Notes: generated by a model from the sequence alone, not told the origin. Positions 1 through 11,867 are shown, numbered from the stretch's first letter. The stretch is 64,000 nt of DNA from Fagopyrum homotropicum (GCA_033239125.1 BSWB01000008.1:4742001-4806000); one strand, 5' to 3'. Made by a program: numbers and translations.

Positions 1-34
1 CGGGGACGAGCAAACCTTAAGTATGGGGTATTTT
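1..34 (+). other. 3' internal tip of an upstream Athila-A copy
   Basis: These bases match 9559-9592, the last internal bases of Athila-A: the right arm of a hairpin followed by the polypurine-like stretch AAGTATGGGGTA. They lie directly before an LTR start. The LTR at 35 is therefore preceded by the inside of another copy and not by host flank. I infer that an upstream copy shares this LTR (LTR-internal-LTR-internal-LTR). Confidence 0.85.
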
Positions 35-363
35 TGATAACACGATTTATGACTTAGATTTAGGTGATCATTTAGATAGATTCATCACTCATTCAAGCAT
101 GGTTTAGCACAAATTCACGACGTTTGCACTCAATTTACGTATTTTGTCGAGATAGACGTCTACACGGACTTGTGCGTTGCTTTGTAGGTATTTCGGGGGT
201 CTTTTGGACATTAACCGATACATTAGAGGGCTAAGCCTCATGATGGTACACATCCAAAGCCCTGGAGGAGCATAATTGGGGCAACAAAGGACACAAAGAC
301 CACTATTGGTGCAAGCAATGGAGCAACTCATGGCTAAACGATCATAACATGTCTCTGCTGAAG

Positions 364-420
364 AAAATCGGACCAGCTAGCAGATAAATCGGCTGATTTT
401 CTCCTCCTGGGTCGATTTTT
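364..420 (+). repeat. TCGG-type palindrome cassette 1 (Athila-A LTR)
   Basis: The order is half-site GAAAATCGG, near-palindrome AAATCGGCTGATTT, then inverted half-site TCGATTTTT, with 11-14 bp spacers. The same cassette is at 9922-9978 in the other LTR. Confidence 0.75.
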
Positions 421-956
421 GGGCCTTTGACAGCTTAAGCCACGTGTCCCACGATCTCTTGTCCGGCCTTGCTCTTGGTAGAGAATATAAGTGGTCCTGC
501 AGGTGGTTGCTGAGATCTCTCCTCTCCGACACTCTCATTCACAGCTCACGAATTTGGGGGAAAGATTGGAGGAGAAGAAAAGCTCCCAAGGATTGAAGGA
601 AGAAGAAGAACATCATCCTAGAGGTTTTGAGTGAGTTTTGAGTGATTGTTGCAATCTTGGATTGAAGAACTATTGCAAAGTTGTTAGGAACGTTTTGAAT
701 CCTCATTTGAGAGTTTGTAAGTCTTGCTACAACTTAGATTTAGTTGGGATTTATTGATTTTGCTTGCTTATCTCTCATTTCTCATCTATGAACACCATGT
801 ATGCTTGTTTGATGATTTTGGATCTTGATATGCATATTATTGGCTAGTTCATTGTGATTCTAGAGTGATGGTTTGATGGTTATGGCTTGGGTGAAGATAG
901 GATGGACTTATATGTTAGTTTAGGATGATTTGTATGCACGAAACCCATTCCAGGAA

Positions 957-1018
957 GAAAAATCGGGCTGTTCATCATGAAGATCGGCCGATTTATATTA
1001 AGATCCACCCGATTTATT
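957..1018 (+). repeat. TCGG-type palindrome cassette 2 (Athila-A LTR)
   Basis: The order is AAAAATCGGGC, the palindrome GATCGGCCGATTT, then CCGATTTATT. The same cassette is at about 10515-10576 in the 3' LTR. The first spacer, tgttcatcatga, recurs almost unchanged in the 3' UTR cassette at 8030. Confidence 0.75.
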
Positions 1019-1865
1019 CTCCTGTTGCTCTTTAAATGATAAATCTGAATGCTAGGTCCTTGGTTGTTTAAATCCTAGGGTTTATTAAGCCTAATTTAGC
1101 TTAGGATCACCTAATGCTATCAACCTAAGTGAGGGAAGAGATCTACCCGATGATTTCCGATCTTAGATACCTTAGAAGATGAATTCTAGGTAGAAGTGAG
1201 CCTCATAAGCCGCTATTGGAATCGAGTGTGCTAGGACTATTGCTTGAGATTTCCCTATTCCGAGACTTACCCGGTAAGGAGAGGGTTACCCCTTAAGTAG
1301 TATCTAGTTTGTGTGGAATTCCTTATTCTAACCCCTTGAGACCTACCCGGTAATAGGAGTTAGATGCGGGACTAGTGAAGTGAGAGACCTACCCGGTAAT
1401 TGCTTCCATTAGTGAAACACTCTTCCCCAACACCGCAACTTGTCCTTAGAACCCTTAGAACCTTGAGTCCAATGCCATAACCGGAATTCTTGACCTCTAG
1501 AATCTACTTTTCTCTCTTGATCATATACTTTGTGCTTTGTGTTACTTGTTTGTTTGCTAGCTTGAGTTGTTAGTTGTTTTATTACCTTGTTTGACTTGTG
1601 ATCTTTGTTTGATCACCACAAAAACCAACAAAAACATTGTGTTTTCCATTTTCTTTGTTCCTCATCTTATCTAGTCTAGATTCACACTATCTTTGATCAT
1701 TGTTTGACTCGATTTCACCTTAGTCTTTGTGTTCGACCTCGGAATACTATCCCTACTACAAACGTCCCGTACACTGCGGGTTCGCTAGGAGTTAGGATAA
1801 ATATAACGAGTATAAATTTAAAGCTTATTGCGTGCACATCACACGATCTTAGCGTAACAAGTTTT

Positions 1866-1883
1866 TGGCGCCGTTGTCGGGGA
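1866..1883 (+). promoter_or_regulatory. Primer binding site, tRNA-Asp (Athila-A)
   Basis: TGGCGCCGTTGTCGGGGA starts seven bases after the LTR end. It is complementary to the 3' end of plant tRNA-Asp with one mismatch (T where Athila-B and Athila-E have C). Confidence 0.88.
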
Positions 1884-1999
1884 CTAGGTCTAGATTGAGT
1901 CTATTTGTGATTGTTTATAGTGTAGATCTTTCTTGTTGCTTTTGATCTCTCTTTGGTGTGTGTCTTTGCTTTTCAGGACATCTCTTACTCTTTAGGTGT

Positions 2000-3553
2000 A
2001 TGCGAAGATCTCGTGGCAAGGATTTAGCTCCATTCGATCCCGAACCGGAGAAAACCCTTCGATCTAGATCCAAGAATATTAAAAAGGGAAAAGAGATGGC
2101 CGGAAGAGACCTCCAAGCTGAATTGGATGAAGCCTTAGAGCAAATAAGGCTAAGAGATGAGCTCTTAGAGGAAGAAAGGAGACTTGCCAATGAGAGGCAA
2201 GAAGCAACTAGGAGGGAGATTGATGAGATTAGGCAAGTCCTTGTGCAAGGAGAGCTTAATCGTCAACAACCTCCACCTCCTCCACCACCGGTGGTACAAC
2301 CGCAGCCGGCGGTTAATGATAGGGTTGTGCCCATTGCCATTGAAGAGCCACAAACCCTAGGGAGACGTATGGATCCGGCACAAAGAGCACACCGTCCGGG
2401 TGTGAACTTAGGAGATCCCGCAGCCCACAACTACGAGCTCCGCCCTCAAGTTCTACAAATGATCCGGCATAATCAATTTGGAGGGATGGAAGGAGAGTCT
2501 CCTCATCAACACTTGATGAACTATGAGATTTTGATGGAGACACTTAGACCGCCAAGATTGGAGAGCAACAACCATAAGCTAAGGGCTTTCTCCTTCTCTC
2601 TTAAGGACAAAGCCTTGGCTTGGTATCAATCTATTCCACAAGGGCGAGTTGGTACTTGGGAGGAGATGACAACCGAGTTTTTGACTAAGTTCGTCCCACC
2701 TTCCAAGACTACCGAGTTAAGAGGGAAGATCAATGCCTTCGTGATGAAGGATAGAGAGAGTTTGTTCAAGTCTTGGGAGAGATTCAAAGATCTTCTCCTA
2801 GATTGTCCACACCATGGCATACCGAAAATCGAGCTATTGGAGATCTACTTCAAAGGGCTTGATGAAGATAGCCAATTCAAGCTTCAATCTCTTTCCGGTG
2901 GGACATTTATGGAGAAGCATGTGGATGATGCTTGGGAGTTTGTAGAGAAGCAAGCTCTAGTGATTGAGAAATACTCCCATAGGAAAAGTGAAGGGAGAAA
3001 GGCGGGAGCATATGAGGTGAGTGAGGTCACTATGAGCAATTTCAAGCTTGACGCCATCAACAATGAGCTAAAGTCCTTGAGGGAGTTGTGTGCTACAACC
3101 TTGAAGAACCAAGCAACCCCTCAAGTGCTCCCACAAGCTAACTTGTCTTCCAAGGAGGAGGATGTGAACTATATGGGAAGGGGCAACTACAACAACTACC
3201 AAGGCCCAAGGAACTTCAACAACAACCGGCAATTCAACAATTACCGGCCCAACCATAACCACCCCGGGTTTTCTTACTCTAACCCGGATGGAGCCTTGAA
3301 CCCTCCCGCTTCCACAAGCACAACTCCACCACCAAAAGCTTCACAAGAACCTGCACCCGGATTTACTCAACCTCCAAAGGATAGGACCGAAATGATGTTT
3401 GAGCAATTGCTTGGAAGGTTGAGTGGTCTTGAGAGCACCGTGACTTCAATTTCTAAGGCTCAAAAGGTTTTGGAAGCACAAGTGTTCCAAAAGGCGGGTG
3501 AAACACATAGAGATCCGAAAAAGCTTCCCGGGAGAACCGAAAGAGAATGCTAA
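2000..3553 (+). pseudogene. gag: Athila-A gag (capsid/nucleocapsid), cut off from pol by a frameshift
   Basis: Gag forms the cytoplasmic virus-like particle that packages element RNA. I chose the ATG at 2000 because the following MRRSRGKDLAPFDPE stretch is conserved in Athila-B and, diverged, in Athila-E; the frame is open from 1958. From that ATG, residues about 37-87 are a charged heptad-like coiled coil, a proline run follows, and residues about 194-287 form the retrotransposon-gag domain (LAWYQSIPQG, then ELRGKINAFVMKDRESLFKSWERF). Residues about 390-430 are rich in Asn, Arg and Tyr, and I see no CCHC knuckle. Compared with Athila-B, the gag-pol linker near 3536-3555 is 5 bases shorter, so the gag frame ends at a TAA while pol continues one frame over. 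Confidence 0.85.
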
Positions 3554-6302
3554 AGGGAATGCTATTACAACAAGAAGTGGGTTAAGCATGAAGGATCCTT
3601 TGCCCAAGGAGAATGCTAAAGGGAAGCAAGTGGTGAATGAAGAAGAGACTTTGCAAGGAGATGGAGGCAAGAGCAAGGATGTAGAGCCAACCTATGTGGC
3701 ACCGCCTCCATACAAGCCACCACTACCGTTCCCTCAATCACGAGCAAGAGCTCGCTTGGACAATCACTTTGGTAAATTCCTTGAACTAATGTCTAAATTG
3801 TATATTAACATTCCGTTCATGGATGCTATCTTAGGTATGCCGGCATATGGCAAGTTTTTGAAGGAAATACTCTCCAACAAAAGGAAGTTGGAGGAGTATG
3901 GTGAGATAAGGATGACTAAGAGATCCTTGGAGTTGATTCAAACGATGAAGGAGGAGATGCCTCCCAAGCTAAGGGATCCGGGATCCTATTGTGTGCCAAT
4001 CGGAGTAGGAGAAGTGAAGTATGACGCTCTATGTGATCTTGGGGCAAGTGTAAGCATCATCCCGCTTGCACTTTGCAACAAGGTTGGGCTAGGAGAGCCG
4101 AAGCCGGTCAAGATGACCCTCTACATGGCGGACCGCTCAATCACTCATCCGGTTGGGATCTTGGAAGACATTCCGGTGCAACTAGGGAAGTTCTATGTGC
4201 CCATAGACTTCGTTGTTTTGGACATCCCGGCGGACTATCCGGTTCCTATCATTTTGGGGAGACCTTTCCTAGCTACTTCCGGTTGTCTAGTAGATTGCAA
4301 GAATGGGACTCTCTCCTTCAACATTGGAGAAGAGAACATCAAGTTCAAGCTGTCCACAATGATGAAAGGGCCAACCCTTGATGAAGATGTATTCAACATA
4401 GTTGAAGAAGAGGAGTCTAGAGAGGTTGTGAGCTCAATCTTGGTCAAGGATCCACTTGAGAAGGTTCTTAGCTCAAGCCTGATGGAGGAAGGAGTTGAGG
4501 AGAGTAGCAATGAAGTAATCAAGGCCTTGAATGCATTGGATGAGCTACCAAGTGTTGGGTTTGAAGTGCTAGAAGAAGAGAAAAACTGCCAGAAAAATCG
4601 GACTGGAGGGCAAAAATCGGCCGATTTTTGTCCTTGGGCTGAAATTTCAGCCAGTTCAGCCAAAACAGAAACTCAGATCGACCCACTGCAAGAAAAATCG
4701 TCCGATTTTTCCTCCTGGGGCGATTTTCCTGAGTCTTTTCAGCATCAACCACTTGAGTGTGAGCAATCATCAAGGGACTTCAAGGAGGCTTCCATGGCTT
4801 TGCAATCATCTCAACCTACATTGAATGGATCGTCTCCAACCGAAAAAGGTCCTCCTCAACTTGATCTTAAACCTCTTCCCTCTCATTTAAAGTATGCTTT
4901 CCTTGGTTCAAATTCTACTTATCCGGTGATTGTGAATGCATCTTTGAATGATGATGAGCTTAATAGATTGTTGAATGAATTGAAACTGCATAGAAAGGCA
5001 ATAGGATACACCATTGATGATCTTGTTGGCATCAAACCATCTTTGTGCATGCATAGGATAATGATGGAAGATAATCATAAACCCTCTATTGAACATCAAA
5101 GAAGATTGAATCCCATAATGAAAGAGGTAGTCAAAAAGGAAATCATTAAGTTGCTAGATGCGGGAATTATCTACCCTATCTCGGATAGTAAGTGGGTTAG
5201 TCCCGTTCATGTAGTACCTAAGAAGGGTGGGATGACCGTAGTGACCAATGAGAACAACGAATTAATCCTCACTAGAACGGTTACGGGATGGAGGATGTGT
5301 ATTGATTATAGAAAGCTTAACATGGCCTCTAGGAAAGATCACTTCCCTCTCCCTTTCATTGACCAAATGCTAGAGAGATTAGCTCAACATTCCCATTTTT
5401 GCTACCTAGATGGCTATAGTGGATTCTTCCAAATCCCTATCCACCCCGATGACCAAGAGAAAACCACCTTTACATGTCCATGGGGTACTTTTGCATATAG
5501 GAGAATGCCGTTTGGGTTGTGTAATGCACCCGCCACCTTCCAAAGTTGTATGATGGCTATCTTTTCGGAATACATAGAAAATATCATGGAAGTGTTCATG
5601 GATGATTTCTCTGTTTATGGTTCTTCCTTTGATGATTGCTTGGCTAACTTGTCATTAGTATTGCAAAGATGTGAGGAGACAAATCTTGTCTTGAATTGGG
5701 AAAAATGCCACTTCATGGTAAGTGAAGGTATTGTGTTAGGACACTTGGTGTCTAACTGTGGCATTGAGGTTGATAGGGCCAAGATTGAGACGATAGAGAA
5801 GTTGCCACCACCTACCTCGGTGAAAGGGGTAAGGAGTTTCTTAGGGCATGCCGGTTTTTACCGGAGGTTTATTCAAGACTTCTCTAAAATTTCTAAACCC
5901 CTTACTAACCTACTAATGAAAGATGTTGATTTTGTCTTTTCCAAAGATTGCCTTGAAGCTTTTTGTAGGTTGAAGAACGCTTTGATCTCCGCACCTATAA
6001 TGCAACCTCCGGATTGGAGCTTACCGTTTGAGATCATGTGTGATGCAAGCGATGTAGCCATTGGGGCTGTTTTGGGGCAAAGGAAAGATGGGAAAACTCA
6101 TGCTATTTATTATGCTAGCAAGACGCTAGATGATGCCCAACTCAATTATGCTACCACCGAGAAGGAGTTGCTAGCGGTGGTGTATGCTTTTGAGAAGTTC
6201 CGCTCATATCTTGTTGGAGCGAAGGTCATAGTCTATACGGATCATGCTGCGATTCGTTATCTACTTACCAAGAAGGATGCCAAGCCTAGGTTGATTCGGT
6301 AG
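3554..6302 (+). pseudogene. pol: Athila-A pol part 1: protease, reverse transcriptase, RNase H (premature TAG)
   Basis: The frame is open from 3498 and continues the linker out of gag. Protease has the DLGAS active site at 4035-4049 and an ILGRPFLAT flap region near 4251-4280. A 150-residue linker follows, holding the palindrome cassette (4591-4729). RT starts near 5150 and has the Athila-type KKGGMTVV insert, MCIDYRKLN, and the catalytic FMDD at 5595-5606. RNase H follows with MCDASD and VYTDHAAIRYLL. A TAG at 6300-6302 replaces the Trp codon that Athila-B keeps (RLIRWILLLQEF), a G-to-A change; the frame then stays open to 7772. RT and RNase H would copy element RNA to cDNA in the particle. 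Confidence 0.9.
4591..4729 (+). repeat. TCGG-type palindrome cassette in the Athila-A protease-RT linker
   Basis: It holds a half-site AAAAATCGG, a perfect palindrome AAAAATCGGCCGATTTTT at about 4613-4630, a second full site AAAAATCGTCCGATTTTT at about 4692-4709, and an inverted half-site CGATTTTCC. It lies inside the open frame and adds a peptide with no counterpart in Athila-B, which has a CCACGG-type cassette at the same place. Confidence 0.8.
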
Positions 6303-7772
6303 ATCCTTCTTCTTCAAGAGTTTGACTTGGAAATCCGGGACAAGAAGGGATCCGAGAACTCCGTGGCGGATCACCTTAGTAGACTCCCACCATTGGAGTT
6401 TGAAAGAGAGGACATCCCGATTGATGACTCATTCCGGGATGAGCAATTGCAAATGGTGGAGGAATGCTTGTTCCAAGTGTCTAGAGGAAGTGAGCCATGG
6501 TTTGCCGACATTGTGAACTACCTAGTGTGTGAGGAAGTGCCTCCCGGTTTGACATATGCCCAAAGGAAGAAGTTCTTCAAAGAGGTGAGGCATTACTATT
6601 GGAGCGAGCCACTTTTGTTCAAAAGAGGGCCGGATGGAATGTTTAGGAGATGCATACCGGAGGATGAGGTGGAGAGTGTGATCCGCCATTGTCACTCCTT
6701 GCCATGTGGAGGCCATGCTAGCTCACACAAGACATGTGCTAAAGTGTTGCAATCGGGCTTCTTTTGGCCAAGCTTGTTCAAGGATGTGCAAGGCTTTGTG
6801 GTAGCTTGTGATGCTTGCCAAAGGACGGGCAACATCTCAAGGAGAAATGAGATGCCCTTGAACAACATACAAGAAGTGGAAATATTTGATGTGTGGGGTG
6901 TGGACTTCATGGGACCATTCCCTTCTTCATGTGGCAATCTCTACATCCTATTGGCGGTGGATTATGTGTCGAGATGGGTGGAGGCAATCGCCTCTCCCAC
7001 AAATGATGCCAAGGTGGTGGTGCGGTTCTTCAACCGAGTGATCTTCCCTAGGTTTGGAACACCAAGGGTAATCATAAGTGATAGAGGGAAGCACTTCACT
7101 AATAGGAACTTTGGGGCACTTTTGGCTAAGTATGGGGTGACTCATAAGGTGGCAACACCTTACCATCCCCAAACTAGTGGCCAAGTGGAGATCTCCAACC
7201 GGGAGATAAAGGGAATTCTCGAGAAGACGGTCTCAAGAACGAGAAAGGATTGGGCTATGAAGCTCGATGATGTCTTGTGGGCATATAGGACCGCCTTCAA
7301 AACACCAATTGGCACCACTCCTTACAAGCTAGTCTATGGCAAGTCTTGCCACCTTCCGGTAGAGATGGAGCATAGAGCTTATTGGGCCATTAAGTGGCTA
7401 AATTTTGACCTCAAGGAGGCGGGAGAGAAGAGGTTGCTTGACATAAACGCTCTTGAAGAGATCCGGTTGGATGCTTATGAGAATGCCCGGATCTACAAGG
7501 AAAGGACCAAAAGGTGGCATGACAAGCGCCTCATCCCGAAGGAGTTGAGCGAAGGCGACCTTGTCCTTCTCTTCAACTCAAGGTTGCGGCTCTTCCCCGG
7601 AAAGCTCAAATCAAGATGGACCGGGCCATATGTGGTGAAGAAAGTTTTTCCTCATGGAGCGGTGGAGATAGGAGGAGATCATTGTGGTAACTTCAAGGTG
7701 AATGGGCATCGTTTGAAGAAGTACATTCCGGAAGCCCCGGTGGAAGTGATTGCCCCGCTTCACCTTGATTGA
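6303..7772 (+). pseudogene. pol: Athila-A pol part 2: RNase H end and integrase
   Basis: This is the same frame as the upstream RT, resumed after the TAG at 6300. It holds the RNase H end (NSVADHLSRLP), then the integrase zinc-binding region with HCHSLPCGGHASSH and CDACQRTG (HHCC type). The DDE core follows: VWGVDFMGPF with the first Asp near 6900, VIISDRGKHF with the second near 7075, and HPQTSGQVEISNREIKG with the Glu near 7187. The C-terminal part has the GPY/F-like KSRWTGPYVVKK. No chromodomain follows, as expected for Athila. The product would insert cDNA in the nucleus, but it is cut off by the upstream stop. Confidence 0.9.
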
Positions 7773-8029
7773 AACGCTCCTGAATTTGGTCAAGCTAATG
7801 ACCTTAAAGAAGCGCTTAATGGGAGGCAACCCATTGGTACATATTTTTCCTTTCTTTTTCTTGCTTTTGTTTAATCTCACTCTTGGTGTGCTTTGTTTTT
7901 CTTTTGTGTTTTTGGGTGCTAGATCTTGTTGATTGTCATGAGTTATGAGATGTTGGAGGTCATGTGAAAGCCTCATGGACCAGTTGAAGGTACAAGATCC
8001 AAGCACATGGACGAGGAGGAAAGCACCCA

Positions 8030-8092
8030 GAAAAATCGGCCTGTTCATCAGACAAATCGGCCGATTTTCCTGGGCTATGGGGCGATTTTTCC
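8030..8092 (+). repeat. TCGG-type palindrome cassette in the Athila-A 3' UTR
   Basis: The order is GAAAAATCGGCC, the palindrome AAATCGGCCGATTTT, then GCGATTTTTCC. Its spacer tgttcatcagac nearly matches the LTR cassette at 957. The matching part of the Athila-B 3' UTR (about 14281-14345) is shorter and has no cassette. Confidence 0.78.
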
Positions 8093-8902
8093 TCTGTACA
8101 AAAGAAAGTGATGATCTCCAATCAAGCATGGGTGGAGCGAACGTGGAACTTGGACGGCTTGCGGTGCCAAGCGCGGTTTCCGACATCATAATGAACATCA
8201 AGAGCTCTCTACCATCCTTGATCGATCATCCACCATCATCATCCAATGTGAACCGAAATACCAAAGCATCACCAATTTTACATTGTGAGAACCCTCTTTC
8301 ACTTCTTTATTTAGTTTACACATTAGGGATAATGTGTTTCTAAGTACGGGGTGGGGTTTTCATGATCACTTGCATGATTAGCATCTAGGATAGTTTAATT
8401 TTGTCACATGTTTCATTATGTCTTGCATTGTACATACATATTTCGAAAATTCCAAAAAATCAGAAAATTTAAAATTTTTTTGTGCTTTCTAGGCTTGGAT
8501 ATGACCCTAATGATGAACCTTGTCTTGTGGATTGGCTATGGATGACCTTATGTGATAAATTGATGATAGCATATGTGGACTTGAAGTACTTCTCTTGAAA
8601 CCATGAATGATTTGTGATCATGAATGTTTGCCTTGATTGAATTGAGTATTGAAAGTTGAAATTGCATGCTAGTTCTTGCACATCATTTAGGAATGAATAA
8701 GGCAAATTCATCTTTCTCTACTTCTCATCTTGATCATGTTGCTTGAGCACCTCAATTGATATAAATTGACCTCTTTTGACCCATCAGGGAATAGGAGCAT
8801 GCTAGTGTGTTGATGTGTGTGAAAAGCAAGTGTGGGGTGAAGTTGTTGATGAAAGAATGATGTGAATGAAATGCTGAAATTGTTGTGAAAGTGTAGACAA
8901 AA

Positions 8903-9112
8903 ACATTAGGTTTGGGGACGTTAGTTTAAATGACAAGTAACTCGGTACACTTCACATAATCGGGTGTTGGTGCCTTGCCAAAGTCAAATAAACCGATAGT
9001 CCTAACGAGCTTTGGTATATGTGCCCGGTGTGGATGCATCTCGAAAAATAGAAAAAGCCCGAGAATGGCTAATCACCAAGGTTTCGGCTTTTGTACACCA
9101 ATGCCATTGTCT
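8903..9112 (+). other. Conserved 3' UTR block (Athila-A copy)
   Basis: It starts at TTAGGTTTGGGGA and contains GTAACTCGGTAC, CGGGTGTTGGTGCCTTGCCAAAGT, a CCTAACG segment and AAGGTTTCGGCTTTTGTACACC. The same order of words occurs at 13311-13530 (-), 22646-22856 (+) and 37677-37890 (-), where the flanks have diverged. It is not an open frame in any copy. Confidence 0.75.
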
Positions 9113-9552
9113 CAAAAATAAGAGAAAAGAAAGAAAAGAAAATGAAAAATATACACTTGAGGGAAGTGGAAAAGAAATGTGAAGTTGTGGTTGTTTAGTT
9201 CCTTTCCCGGATTAGCATCACATAACCTAGAAAATTCCCACCTAATCACAACGTTTCTTCGCCTTCTATTTTACAAGTCCTTTTGACCTACTTGCATGTG
9301 TGTAAGACTAAGTGATTTAGATTGGATATACTCATGATCATCTTGACTTCTTCATCTTTACACTTCATTGCATGCTATCAAGTTAAGTGTAAATGTCTTT
9401 TCATGTTTTCATTTATTTGATGCATGACTGCTTGTCCATTGCCATGAAACATGACTATGAAGGTGATCCAATATTAGAAGCACAACTCCAAAAAGATTTT
9501 GCCATTTTTCTGCATACATAAATCATGTCATCTCTTAGTCTATAGTTGGGAA

Positions 9553-9572
9553 TTTGCTCGGGGACGAGCAAA
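9553..9572 (+). other. Hairpin next to the polypurine tract, Athila-A
   Basis: TTTGCTCGGGGACGAGCAAA forms an 8-bp perfect stem with a GGGA loop, 20 bases before the 3' LTR. Its equivalents in Athila-C and Athila-E have different bases with pairing kept. Confidence 0.8.
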
Positions 9573-9592
9573 CCTTAAGTATGGGGTATTTT
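9573..9592 (+). promoter_or_regulatory. Polypurine-tract-like plus-strand primer region, Athila-A
   Basis: The stretch with AAGTATGGGGTA ends right at the 3' LTR start (TGATAACA at 9593). Position and partial purine content fit the plus-strand primer. The same AAGTATGGGGTATTTT precedes the LTRs of Athila-B and Athila-C, and a variant (AAGTATGAGGTATTTT) that of Athila-E. Confidence 0.65.
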
Positions 9593-10988
9593 TGATAACA
9601 CGATTTATGACTTAGATTTAGGTGATCATTTAGATAGATTCATCACTCATTCAAGCATGGTTTAGCACAAATTCACGACGTTTGCACTCAATTTACGTAT
9701 TTTGTCGAGATAGACGTCTACACGGACTTGTGCGTTGCTTTGTAGGTATTTCGGGGGTCTTTTGGACATTAACCGATACATTAGAGGGCTAAGCCTCATG
9801 ATGGTACACATCCAAAGCCCTGGAGGAGCATAATTGGGGCAACAAAGGACACAAAGACCACTATTGGTGCAAGCAATGGAGCAACTCATGGCTAAACGAT
9901 CATAACATGTCTCTGCTGAAGAAAATCGGACCAGCTAGCAGATAAATCGGCTGATTTTCTCCTCCTGGGTCGATTTTTGGGCCTTTGACAGCTTAAGCCA
10001 CGTGTCCCACGATCTCTTGTCCGGCCTTGCTCTTGGTAGAGAATATAAGTGGTCCTGCAGGTGGTTGCTGAGATCTCTCCTCTCCGACACTCTCATTCAC
10101 AGCTCACGAATTTGGGGGAAAGATTGGAGGAGAAGAAAAGCTCCCAAGGATTGAAGGAAGAAGAAGAACATCATCCTAGAGGTTTTGAGTGAGTTTTGAG
10201 TGATTGTTGCAATCTTGGATTGAAGAACTATTGCAAAGTTGTTAGGAACGTTTTGAATCCTCATTTGAGAGTTTGTAAGTCTTGCTACAACTTAGATTTA
10301 GTTGGGATTTATTGATTTTGCTTGCTTATCTCTCATTTCTCATCTATGAACACCATGTATGCTTGTTTGATGATTTTGGATCTTGATATGCATATTATTG
10401 GCTAGTTCATTGTGATTCTAGAGTGATGGTTTGATGGTTATGGCTTGGGTGAAGATAGGATGGACTTATATGTTAATTTAGGATGATTTGTATGCACGAA
10501 ACCCATTCCAGGAAGAAAAATCGGGCTGTTCATCATGAAGATCGGCCGATTTATATTAAGATCCACCCGATTTATTCTCCTGTTGCTCTTTAAATGATAA
10601 ATCTGAATGCTAGGTCCTTGGTTGTTTAAATCCTAGGGTTTATTAAGCCTAATTTAGCTTAGGATCACCTAATGCTATCAACCTAAGTGAGGGAAGAGAT
10701 CTACCCGATGATTTCCGATCTTAGATACCTTAGAAGATGAATTCTAGGTAGAAGTGAGCCTCATAAGCCGCTATTGGAATCGAGTGTGCTAGGACTATTG
10801 CTTGAGATTTCCCTATTCCGAGACTTACCCGGTAAGGAGAGGGTTACCCCTTAAGTAGTATCTAGTTTGTGTGGAATTCCTTATTCTAACCCCTTGAGAC
10901 CTACCCGGTAATAGGAGTTAGATGCGGGACTAGTGAAGTGAGAGACCTACCCGGTAATTGCTTCCATTAGTGAAACACTCTTCCCCAA
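9593..10988 (+). repeat. 3' LTR of Athila-A, first part
   Basis: It matches 35-1430 with one difference that I see (A at about 10477 for G at 919). The LTR is cut after CCCAA, where Athila-B is inserted, and resumes at 22207. Confidence 0.93.
10984..10988 (+). repeat. Target site duplication CCCAA (left), Athila-B
   Basis: CCCAA just before Athila-B is repeated at 22202-22206 just after it. The uninterrupted LTR has one copy (1426-1430). Five bases is the usual Ty3/gypsy duplication. Confidence 0.93.
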
Positions 10989-11804
10989 TGTTACGCTAAG
11001 ATTGTGTGATGCGCAATTGGGTTTTAAATTTATACTCGTTATATTTCTCCTAACTCCTAGCGAACCCGCAGTGTACGGGACGTTCGTATTAGGGATAGTA
11101 TTCCGAGGTCGAACACAAAGACTAAGGTGAAATTGACTCGAATTGTGGTTGAGTTTAGTAAAGATCTAGGTTGAAAAGGAAGAAAGAAATAAAGAAACGA
11201 AAATCTCAAATGTTTTTGGTTGGTTTTTGGTGATCAATCAAAGATCACAATACATGCAAGTAATCGATCAATTAAACTATAAATCAACACAAATAAACAA
11301 CTAAACAAGATATAGATCAAAGAGAGAATAGACGGGTTCCAGGGATTGGAAGTTCCGGTTATGGCATAGGTTTTAAGCTATCTATCCATTCTTGGATTAA
11401 CTATGTTGGGGTTAAGTGTTTCTAGATTGGGATTAATTACCGGGTAGGTCTCATGATCCACTAGTCCATTCCTTAAGTCTCATTACCGGGTAAGTATCTA
11501 AGAACCTAAGGGATGGAATTCTACTCGAACCGGATTTCTAACTTAAGATCCAACCTATCCTCACCGGGTAAGTCTCGGAAGGGCTAGTTTTAAGCTACTA
11601 TCCAGCACACTAAATCCAATGGAGGCTTATTAGGCTCACCACTACCTAGGGTTTGCTATCTTCGGAATCTAAGAGTAAGGATTACCGGGTAAGTCTCTCC
11701 TAACACTTAGTTGCTAACACTAGGTCACCCTAGGATAGGTTTAACTCAACAAACACTTAGGATTTCAACATTCTAACAGTCTAAGATTAGATCCATCGAA
11801 CCAG

Positions 11805-11867
11805 GAAAATCACGGTTTGTTCTACCTAAACCACGGCCGTGGTTTGACAAGAACTGGCCGTGATTCC
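11805..11867 (-). repeat. CCACGG-type palindrome cassette 1 (Athila-B LTR)
   Basis: On the plus strand the order is GGAAAATCACGG, the palindrome AACCACGGCCGTGGTT, then GGCCGTGATTCC. It has the same three-part layout as in Athila-A with another core word. A copy is at about 21190-21253. Confidence 0.78.

Larger units (their letters stand above)
35..1859 (+). repeat. 5' LTR of Athila-A
   Basis: The repeat runs from TGATAACA to TAACA and matches 9593-10988 plus 22207-22635 almost exactly. It holds a weak TATA-like GAATATAAG near 483-491, two palindrome cassettes (364-420 and 957-1018), three clear copies of GAGAC(T/C)TACCCGGTAA (about 1262, 1339, 1384) with a diverged one near 1140, and the conserved CCCGTACACTGCGGG block at 1766-1780. 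A 75-codon open frame on the minus strand (104-331) recurs in the other LTR only because the LTR is duplicated; I do not regard it as a gene. Confidence 0.93.
7773..9592 (+). other. Athila-A 3' non-coding region
   Basis: This 1.8-kb stretch lies between the integrase stop and the 3' LTR. I see no Athila-type third ORF, unlike Athila-E. It contains a palindrome cassette (8030-8092), a block conserved with the other Athila families (about 8903-9112), a hairpin at 9553-9572 and the polypurine-like tract just before the LTR. Its short open frames are not conserved. Confidence 0.8.

Noticed and set aside
104..331. 75-codon minus-strand open frame, repeated at 9662-9889
   Set aside because: Both copies are in LTRs and are identical only because the LTRs are. 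There is no known domain and no counterpart in the other Athila families.
1866..1883. tRNA gene fragment
   Set aside because: The match is limited to the 18 bases of the primer site next to an LTR; no tRNA fold is present.
1958..1999. Earlier gag start at 1958
   Set aside because: The upstream residues are not conserved with Athila-B or E, whereas the text from the ATG at 2000 is.
2165..7184. Many short minus-strand frames opposite gag-pol of Athila-A (and plus-strand ones opposite B)
   Set aside because: They are shadows of the coding strand without known domains.
364..8092. Repeated palindromes as a possible CRISPR array
   Set aside because: Copies are kilobases apart or in loose clusters, spacers are not regular, and the setting is plant retrotransposons.
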